NCBI GenBank assembly: GCA_030609785.1
Contig: JAUWTC010000024.1
Coordinates: 1-12,850 of the forward strand
Direction of reading: 5' to 3'
Length of the DNA: 12,850 nucleotides
From: Holophagae bacterium
GTDB taxonomy: Bacteria > Acidobacteriota > Thermoanaerobaculia > Thermoanaerobaculales > Sulfomarinibacteraceae
The position numbers were made by a program, and so were the translations under genes. Every line of letters begins with the position of its first letter. Positions within the stretch are counted from its first letter, which is position 1. The notes under the pieces are model-generated. The model saw nothing but the letters and a program-made list of their open reading frames with translations, did not search any database and was not told where the DNA came from. Positions 7,158 through 12,850 of this stretch are shown here, piece after piece.

Positions 7158-7214
7158 AACCCTTCGATAGGAATCCGGGCTCGATTCCGCCATGAGACAA
7201 ACTACAATCACCCG

Positions 7215-8876
7215 ATGCGAATGGCGCCCCTGCTTCTCGTCCTTGTCCTTCAGTCGACAGCACTGGCCTTCACACCCGACCAGCTGTGGCAGAGTTGGCC
7301 GGAAGAACGCTTCGTCCGGACTCCCGCGCCATGTCTTCGGCCCGCCGAGCTCAACGCCGAACTGCAAAGGCTCTCGGAGCTCTATCCCGAGAAAATCCAA
7401 TTGACAGAGGTGGGACGGTCTTTCGAGGAGCGGCCCATCCACCTGGTCAGTCTGGGGCACGGACCGGACACTGTCCTGCTCTGGTCCCAGATGCACGGAG
7501 ATGAGCCTTCCGCGACTCCCGCCCTGCTCGACATTGCTTCGTTTCTTCTCGCCCACGCTGATGAGCCGGGGTCGGCGGCCATTCTCGATGGGCTGACCCT
7601 CGTGATGATCCCAATGCTCAACCCTGATGGGGCTCAAGATTACCGCCGCCGTAATGCCCAGGGGATCGACATCAACAGGGACGCCCGGATTCTCGCAACT
7701 CCCGAAGGCCGGATTCTGAAGAGAATTCGAGATGAATACCAGCCGATTCTCGGATTCAACCTGCACGACCAGGACCGCCGGAAGACGGCGGGAAATACCG
7801 GAGTGCCGGCGACGATTGCGGTGCTTGCGGTGACAGGTGACGAGGCGAGAACCCTCTCCCCGGGGAGGCTGCGCGCCAAAAGGGCCTGTGCCGCCATCGT
7901 CGAGACTCTAGAGCCGCACATACCCGGAGGTTTGGCTCGGTTTGACGACAGCTGGAGTCCTCGATCCTTCGGAGACAATTTGACCGCCTGGGGAACGCCC
8001 GTGGTGCTGATCGAGAGCGGCGGCCTGCCTCCGGGCCATCATTTGGAGGAACTGACCCGGCTCAACTTCGTGGCCATTCTGACGGTATTGCAAGAGCTGG
8101 CGCGCAACGATCTGATGAACTCTGACACACAGGTCTATGACACTCTCCCGCTCAACGAGAAAAATGCCTGGGCGGACGTCGTCGTTCGAGGGGGCTTCAT
8201 CCGCCGACCCGGCTTCGATTCCCCCTACCGGGCCGACCTGGCGTTCAATATCGCAGTGGACGATCGTGATGCCGCCGGATGCGCTACCGGAAACGCTTCG
8301 AGGTCCCGAATCGTCGAGGTCGGCGATGCGGCCTTCCTGGGCGCAGGACGGGTTGTCGACGCCACCGAGAGCCTCCTGCTCGCACCGCTCGCGGCCGGGA
8401 TCGAGGGTTGGTCAGCCCGACGTTGGGTGAATTCCAAGATGCTCGCAGACGTAGCGCGACTCGGGGTCGGCACGGTGATCTGGGAGGTGCCTCGCGGAAA
8501 GGTCGAAGCCGCCGAGTCCCTGGCTCGAGAAGTCGCCGGTGAAGGTAGAGCCCGGCTCGAGGTCGTCCAGGCGCCGGCGGATCTTCCCTGGCTCACACTG
8601 ACAGGCCCTCCCGAACAACCGGCCTCGCAGTCTCTCGCCGACATCGTCCACGCCCTCGGAGGTGAAGGAAAGACCAAGCAGTCTTTGACCACTGAAACGG
8701 TCGACCGGTTCCTGCACTCAACCCTCCCTTCAGCCGCTGAATCAACCCTGAGGGTCGGCCGGCCCGCCTCCTTTCTCCTACTGCATCCAGCCCCAGAAGG
8801 CCGAATCGATCCACAGACTACCGGACTGACCTCGGTCACAATCAATGGTATGGAAATCCTCGGAGGTTCCCCTTGA
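7215..8876 (+). CDS. Exported M14 zinc carboxypeptidase with degenerate amidohydrolase-like C-terminal domain
   Basis: A 553-residue protein with a signal peptide ending near ALA (residues 16-18). The M14 domain (about 40-300) keeps the catalytic set: zinc ligands H94 and E97 (QMHGDEPS) and H184 (NLHDQ), the substrate-binding NPDG and GIDINRD segments (136-139, 150-156), and the general base E267 (LIESGG). Relatives remove C-terminal or gamma-linked residues from peptides; MpaA, in this clan, cuts gamma-D-Glu-DAP in murein peptides. Residues about 319-550 form an unusual extra domain described under findings. No clear Shine-Dalgarno precedes ATG 7215, and an ATG two codons later is equally possible. 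The stop overlaps the TTG start of the NagZ fusion by 4 nt, implying coupled translation and a shared role in cell-wall peptide breakdown. The exact substrate is inferred from context. Confidence 0.88.
   Translation: MRMAPLLLVLVLQSTALAFTPDQLWQSWPEERFVRTPAPCLRPAELNAELQRLSELYPEKIQLTEVGRSFEERPIHLVSLGHGPDTVLLWSQMHGDEPSATPALLDIASFLLAHADEPGSAAILDGLTLVMIPMLNPDGAQDYRRRNAQGIDINRDARILATPEGRILKRIRDEYQPILGFNLHDQDRRKTAGNTGVPATIAVLAVTGDEARTLSPGRLRAKRACAAIVETLEPHIPGGLARFDDSWSPRSFGDNLTAWGTPVVLIESGGLPPGHHLEELTRLNFVAILTVLQELARNDLMNSDTQVYDTLPLNEKNAWADVVVRGGFIRRPGFDSPYRADLAFNIAVDDRDAAGCATGNASRSRIVEVGDAAFLGAGRVVDATESLLLAPLAAGIEGWSARRWVNSKMLADVARLGVGTVIWEVPRGKVEAAESLAREVAGEGRARLEVVQAPADLPWLTLTGPPEQPASQSLADIVHALGGEGKTKQSLTTETVDRFLHSTLPSAAESTLRVGRPASFLLLHPAPEGRIDPQTTGLTSVTINGMEILGGSP
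8861..8866 (+). promoter_or_regulatory. Ribosome binding site fixing the TTG start of the NagZ fusion
   Basis: CGGAGG inside the end of the M14 gene lies 6 nt before TTG 8873. Together with the TTGA start/stop overlap and the lipoprotein signal that follows, it makes this start secure despite the rare codon. Confidence 0.7.
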
Positions 8877-11701
8877 TCCCGTTTAGCCGCCGCCTTGCCG
8901 CACTTCTCGTCCTCGGACTCGCCCTTTCCCTCTCTGCCTGCGGATCCCGATCGCAGACTCCGAATTCCGGGCTGTCTCCAGCCCAGGAGCGCTGGGTGAA
9001 TTCAACCCTCGCCTCCCTGAGTCTGGAACAGAAGGCCGCCCAGATGATGATGATCGAGGCAGCCGCCATCCCACGAAACGCTCAGTCGCAGGACGCTCTC
9101 GCTCTGGAAAAGACCGTCCGCGATCAGGGAGTCGGCGGACTGGTGTTGATGAGGTCGGAGGCGGAGACGATCCCCCGTCTGCTCAACGAGCTTCAGTCCG
9201 AGGCACCAATTCCGTTGCTGGTGGCGATGGACATGGAGCGCAGCCTGGCCTTCCGCGTCCGGCGGGGTTCGGTCGATCTTCCCTTCGCGATGGCCGTCGG
9301 CGCGACCGGCTCCGAGGACGCGGCCCGCTTCCTCGGCGAAGTGACGGCCCGCGAGGCTCGTGCCCTCGGCATTCACTGGGCCTTCGGCCCGGTGGTCGAC
9401 GTCAACAACACCCCCGACAACCCGGTGATCAACATCCGGTCGTTCGGAGAAGACCCGGAACTGGTGGGCCGGCTCGGTGTCGCCTTCATCCAGGGCGCCA
9501 AGAGCGGTCACCTGTTGACCTCGGCCAAGCACTTTCCCGGCCACGGTGACACTGCCGTCGACAGCCATCTCGACCTGCCGATCATCGACGTTGACCGGGA
9601 GCGTCTCGAAAGGGTGGAATGGCCTCCCTTCCGCGCGGCAATCGCAGCGGGCGTCGACTCGGTCATGGTCGGCCACGTGGCGGTGCCGGCTCTTGATCCG
9701 TCCGGCCGTCCCGCAACCCTCTCCGCGGCCCTCAATCGGGACATCCTCCGCGACGAGATGGCTTTTGAGGGCCTGATCATCACAGATGCCATGGACATGA
9801 AGGGGGCCGACGGACCCTGGGCCGGCAAGGCCACCGTGGATGCGGTCCTGGCCGGCGCCGATGTGATCCTGATGCCTCGCGACCTTGAGGTGGCAATCGC
9901 TTCACTTGTCCTCGCCGTTCAGGAAGGAGTTCTCGACGAGCAGCGGATCGATGCCTCGGTGCGACGAATCCTCGAGGCCAAGGCCCGATTGGATCTCGAC
10001 ATTGATCCCCTGGTCGACCCCGAGGCCGGACTTCACGAGGTTGGACGGCCGGAGGACACGGTTCGGGCCGAGAAAATCGCCGAGGCCTCGATCACCGTCA
10101 TCAGGAACGACACCAACATCCTGCCACTGAGGGCCGAGGCGCCCCTTCGAGTCCTCAATCTTGTTCTTGTGGATGATCTCGGTTTCCCGGAGACACAATT
10201 TGAAATTCGAAAAATCGAGAATAAGAGCATCACGCTGGGCGAAGAGATCACACAAGAGTCAGCGGATGAGATCCTGGAAGGTATCGAGGATTTCACTCAT
10301 ATTCTGGTGTCGACTTCTAACCGTCGAGAGACGATATCGCCGAGTCTTCGTCAACTCCTGGACCGGCTCGCGGCCACCGATATCCCGATGATCACCTCCT
10401 CTTTCGGCAGTCCGTATGCGTTGGCCCAACTGCCGGAAACCCCCGCCTCCCTCTGTACCTACGGGACTTCGGGACCGAGCCGCCGGGCAGCAGTCGCCGC
10501 CCTCTTGGGCGAGATTGATATTCGAGGCAAACTGCCGGTCAGTCTCTCGGAGGAACTGCCCGCCGGGTACGGCCTCGAGATCCCACGACATGAGATGACC
10601 CTGCGCACCGCCCTGCCCGAAGACGTCGGATTCCGACCTGGAGGCATGGACGAGGTCGATCAGGTCATTGCGGAGTTCGTTAAGCAGGAAGCCTTCCCCG
10701 GAGGCGTCTTGGCCGTCGGACATCGAGGCGCCCTGGTGCACCTGCATCCCTTCGGCAGGTTCTCCTACGACGAGGGCGCACCGGTGGTCAAAAGCGATAC
10801 GATCTACGATCTTGCCAGCCTGACCAAGGTTCTTTCCACGACGACGATGGCGATGATCCTGGTGGACGAAGAACGTCTGAACCTCGACGCAAAAGTGCAG
10901 GATTTCATGCCCCTCTTCCAGGGACCGAACAAGGAGAATGTCACCATCCGTCACCTGCTGACCCACTCCTCCGGCATCGAAGAGTGGGCGCCTCTTTTCG
11001 AAGAACTCCAGGGCCAGGAGGCCTACATCGAGCGCATCCAGGCGATGGAACTGGTGTACAAACCGGGCAGCGAATACCGCTACAGCGACCTCGGCATGAT
11101 CCTCCTGGGCGAAATCCTGTCTCGGGTCGCCGGCCGGCCATTGCACGAATTCGTATCCGAGAGAGTCTTCGAGCCCCTTGCGATGACCGATACTCTCTAC
11201 CGGCCGGGTGAAGACCTCCTGCCTCGAATCGCGCCCACCGAGGTCGATCCAAAACTGGATCGTGTGATTCACGGCGAAGTCCACGACGAGAACACCCGCG
11301 CTTTGGGTGGCATCGCACCCCATGCCGGGCTCTTCGGAACCGCCGGTGATCTGGCGCGTTTCACCCAGATGATCCTCAACGGCGGTGTCTTTGAACACCA
11401 TCGGATCATCTCATCGGAGACCGTGGAGATGTTTACGAAGATCGACGGCGGCGTGCCCGACTCGGACCGAGCCCTCGGTTGGGACACCAAGTCCCCCGAG
11501 AACAGCTCCGCCGGCCAGTTCTTCTCCCCGAATTCCTACGGTCACACCGGATTCACCGGCACCTCGATCTGGATCGACCCGGAACGTGAACTTTTCATCG
11601 TGCTCTTGACCAATCGAGTGCATCCCACACGGGAGAACAATCTCCACCGAAAGGCCAGACCGGCGGTAGCCGATGCGGTTGTAAAAGGGCTGATCGAGTG
11701 A
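8873..11701 (+). CDS. nagZ: Lipoprotein fusion: beta-N-acetylglucosaminidase NagZ (GH3) plus AmiE-like serine amidase
   Basis: A 942-residue lipoprotein with lipobox L20-S-A-C23. Residues about 35-375 are the GH3 catalytic domain: KHFPGHGDT (219-227), the acid/base dyad D230/H232 of NagZ enzymes (AVDSHLDLP), and the nucleophile D305 (LIITDAMDM). Residues about 385-575 form the GH3 C-terminal alpha/beta domain, as in B. subtilis NagZ. Residues about 590-942 are a class C beta-lactamase-fold hydrolase with SLTK (S649-K652), YSD (737-739) and HTG (891-893, within GHTGFTG). In B. subtilis the separate NagZ and AmiE act in sequence, removing non-reducing GlcNAc and then cutting the MurNAc-L-Ala bond. 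The order of domains here matches that pathway, so the second half is probably an N-acetylmuramyl-L-alanine amidase; other serine-hydrolase activities cannot be excluded. Similar fusions occur in Bacteroidota. It overlaps the M14 gene by 4 nt. Confidence 0.93.
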   Translation: MIPFSRRLAALLVLGLALSLSACGSRSQTPNSGLSPAQERWVNSTLASLSLEQKAAQMMMIEAAAIPRNAQSQDALALEKTVRDQGVGGLVLMRSEAETIPRLLNELQSEAPIPLLVAMDMERSLAFRVRRGSVDLPFAMAVGATGSEDAARFLGEVTAREARALGIHWAFGPVVDVNNTPDNPVINIRSFGEDPELVGRLGVAFIQGAKSGHLLTSAKHFPGHGDTAVDSHLDLPIIDVDRERLERVEWPPFRAAIAAGVDSVMVGHVAVPALDPSGRPATLSAALNRDILRDEMAFEGLIITDAMDMKGADGPWAGKATVDAVLAGADVILMPRDLEVAIASLVLAVQEGVLDEQRIDASVRRILEAKARLDLDIDPLVDPEAGLHEVGRPEDTVRAEKIAEASITVIRNDTNILPLRAEAPLRVLNLVLVDDLGFPETQFEIRKIENKSITLGEEITQESADEILEGIEDFTHILVSTSNRRETISPSLRQLLDRLAATDIPMITSSFGSPYALAQLPETPASLCTYGTSGPSRRAAVAALLGEIDIRGKLPVSLSEELPAGYGLEIPRHEMTLRTALPEDVGFRPGGMDEVDQVIAEFVKQEAFPGGVLAVGHRGALVHLHPFGRFSYDEGAPVVKSDTIYDLASLTKVLSTTTMAMILVDEERLNLDAKVQDFMPLFQGPNKENVTIRHLLTHSSGIEEWAPLFEELQGQEAYIERIQAMELVYKPGSEYRYSDLGMILLGEILSRVAGRPLHEFVSERVFEPLAMTDTLYRPGEDLLPRIAPTEVDPKLDRVIHGEVHDENTRALGGIAPHAGLFGTAGDLARFTQMILNGGVFEHHRIISSETVEMFTKIDGGVPDSDRALGWDTKSPENSSAGQFFSPNSYGHTGFTGTSIWIDPERELFIVLLTNRVHPTRENNLHRKARPAVADAVVKGLIE

Positions 11702-11712
11702 TCGTAGAAATA

Positions 11713-11736
11713 ACGCAGAGACGCAGAGGCGCAGAG
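11713..11736 (+). repeat. Tandem octamer repeat, three units of (A/G)CGCAGAG
   Basis: Three head-to-tail 8-mers, ACGCAGAG, ACGCAGAG, GCGCAGAG, begin 12 nt after the stop of the NagZ fusion and fade into a degenerate ACAACACAAGAG stretch. The unit resembles the CGCAAAGA units of the hairpin repeat at 4126-4214, so the two probably belong to one dispersed family. It lies in the 109-nt gap before namZ, inside what looks like one operon. Confidence 0.75.
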
Positions 11737-11810
11737 ACAACACAAGAGAGCCATTGTGACGGCTCGGAGGCCTGTGGAAGGACCTGGTACCGCCCGGGAA
11801 GGCGAGATCA

Positions 11811-12850
11811 ATGAACAGAGTTTTAACAGCATGCCTCGAACTCGTTTGTGTCTCGGTTCTGACTGCCGCGTGCGGTCAGGTCATCAACGAGAGACCCGTC
11901 GAGGAGGTCGGAACCTCTGCCGTCGAGGTCGGGCTGGACCGTGTGGCCGCCGGCCAGGTCGACGCACTTCAGGGCAAGCGGATCGGCCTGATCGTTCACG
12001 CCGCATCAGTCGCCTCGGACGGTCGGCACGCCATCGATGTCCTGGGCGACGCCAAGCTCGACGTCGTCCGTCTCCTGACTCCGGAGCACGGCCTCAGAAG
12101 CCGGGCTGCTGCCGGTGAACACGTCGAAAGCGGAAAGGATGAGATCAGCGGGCTGCCCGTCGTCAGTCTCTATGGCAAACACCGGAAACCGACACCGGAG
12201 GATCTCGAAGATCTCGACGTTCTGGTCTTCGACCTCCAGGGCGCCGGCGTGCGTTTCTACACCTATGTCAGCACCCTGATCCTCTCGCTGGAAGCCGCAG
12301 CGGAGGTCGGAGTGGAGTTCGTCGTTCTCGACCGTCCCAATCCTCTCGGCGGAGATCGCATCGAGGGGCCGATCAGCACAAGCCGCGACATCGTCCCAAT
12401 GAGCTTCGTCAACCTGGCCCCGGGACCGCTGGTCCACGGCTTGACCCTGGGAGAGATGGCTCGCTTCGTCAATCAGGGTCTGGAAAAGCCGGCGCGGCTG
12501 TCGGTCATTGGAATGAAGGGGTGGGAACGCACGATGACCTGGACGGACACCGGTCTTGACTGGGTACCACCCTCCCCCAATCTCCGCAGTCCGGAGGCCG
12601 CTCTCACCTACCCAGGCACCGGCCTGCTCGAGGCAACGAACATCTCGGAGGGCCGGGGTACGCCGCATCCATTCCTGATCATCGGAGCACCCTGGCTGCC
12701 GGTGAAAACCCTGAAAATGTCTGCACCCGGTTTCGCGTTCGAACCGATGGTCTTCACACCAGCCACCTCCCCGGCTGCCCCTGACCCGAAGTTCCTCGAC
12801 CAAGCCTGTAAGGGATGGACTATCCGGGTCACCGACCCGCAGGCGGCCCA
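11811..12850 (+). CDS. namZ: Exo-beta-N-acetylmuramidase NamZ (DUF1343), lipoprotein, 3' end beyond the window
   Basis: 346 residues of a family usually near 400 are visible. The family was shown in B. subtilis to release MurNAc from the non-reducing end of peptide-free glycan (GH171), complementing NagZ. Conserved blocks appear in order: GKRIGLIV (55-62), LLTPEHGLR (88-96), AAGEHVESGKDEISGLPVVSLYG (100-122), LVFDLQGAGVRFYTYVST (138-155), VLDRPNPLGG (172-181), EGPIS, and TNISEGRGTPHPF (276-288). ATG 11811 has GGGAAGG 8 nt upstream. The N-terminus looks like a lipoprotein signal ending TAAC21, though E10 inside the hydrophobic core and Thr at -3 are atypical. The usual FDIQDVG block reads FDLQGAG, with Gly for the common Asp. 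It probably belongs to the operon of the M14 and NagZ genes despite a 109-nt gap with a repeat. Confidence 0.9.
   Translation, partial: MNRVLTACLELVCVSVLTAACGQVINERPVEEVGTSAVEVGLDRVAAGQVDALQGKRIGLIVHAASVASDGRHAIDVLGDAKLDVVRLLTPEHGLRSRAAAGEHVESGKDEISGLPVVSLYGKHRKPTPEDLEDLDVLVFDLQGAGVRFYTYVSTLILSLEAAAEVGVEFVVLDRPNPLGGDRIEGPISTSRDIVPMSFVNLAPGPLVHGLTLGEMARFVNQGLEKPARLSVIGMKGWERTMTWTDTGLDWVPPSPNLRSPEAALTYPGTGLLEATNISEGRGTPHPFLIIGAPWLPVKTLKMSAPGFAFEPMVFTPATSPAAPDPKFLDQACKGWTIRVTDPQAA

Noticed and set aside
7110..7766. Open frame continuing 219 codons upstream of the serine hydrolase start
   Set aside because: It lies antisense to the well-supported M14 gene. The signal peptide, AAGGGG site and -10 box all point to ATG 7109.
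10259..11401. 380-codon minus-strand frame inside the NagZ fusion
   Set aside because: Antisense to the end of the GH3 C-terminal domain and most of the AmiE-like domain, with no family signature of its own.
11741..11765. Short CACAA/TTGTG and GAGCC/GGCTC symmetries before namZ as a terminator or riboswitch
   Set aside because: Five-base stems that exclude each other, with no T-tract and no recognisable aptamer; expected by chance.
12006..12803. 265-codon minus-strand frame near the right edge
   Set aside because: Antisense to NamZ, whose conserved blocks are all on the plus strand.

Overview
The window reads as a GC-rich, Gram-negative-type bacterial chromosome segment. Evidence: several exported proteins, two lipoproteins with lipobox cysteines, a diaminopimelate (DAP) decarboxylase, TTG start codons backed by good Shine-Dalgarno sites, and tight gene overlaps. 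There is no rRNA, tRNA, transposase, phage gene or CRISPR array. The intergenic octamer repeats (CGCAAAGA / CGCAGAGA type) are of a kind I associate loosely with Acidobacteriota and other environmental phyla. That placement is a low-confidence impression.

Layout. (1) 1-338, minus: the N-terminal part of MurQ, the N-acetylmuramic acid 6-phosphate etherase, running off the left edge, with a 282-nt AT-richer upstream region. (2) 621-3040, minus: an overlapping pair, an SpmA/SpmB-fused membrane protein with nucleoside-recognition (gate) domains and an M20 metallo-amidohydrolase. (3) 3265-3987, plus: a GntR/FCD regulator divergent from that pair, with CTAGC boxes in the shared intergenic region. 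(4) 3988-4273: a convergent gap holding a 30-bp imperfect hairpin repeat. (5) 4274-7109, minus: an exported class C beta-lactamase-fold serine hydrolase followed 10 nt later by lysA. (6) 7110-7214: a divergent promoter region. (7) 7215-12850, plus: an exported M14 metallocarboxypeptidase with a degenerate amidohydrolase-like tail; a lipoprotein fusing NagZ (GH3) to an AmiE-like serine amidase; an octamer-repeat tract; and NamZ (DUF1343/GH171), which runs off the right edge.

How it fits together (inference from families and order). NamZ, NagZ, an AmiE-like domain and MurQ are the enzymes of the Bacillus subtilis muropeptide-rescue pathway. Here NagZ and AmiE are one polypeptide. The M14 enzyme could trim the released peptide, as MpaA does at the gamma-D-Glu-DAP bond, and LysA could turn recovered meso-DAP into lysine. 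The window therefore looks like a cell-wall scavenging locus reaching from exo-lysis of glycan to amino-acid recovery. The GntR/M20/SpmAB block may be a linked module for uptake and hydrolysis of an acylated amino acid or peptide, but its substrate cannot be read from the sequence.
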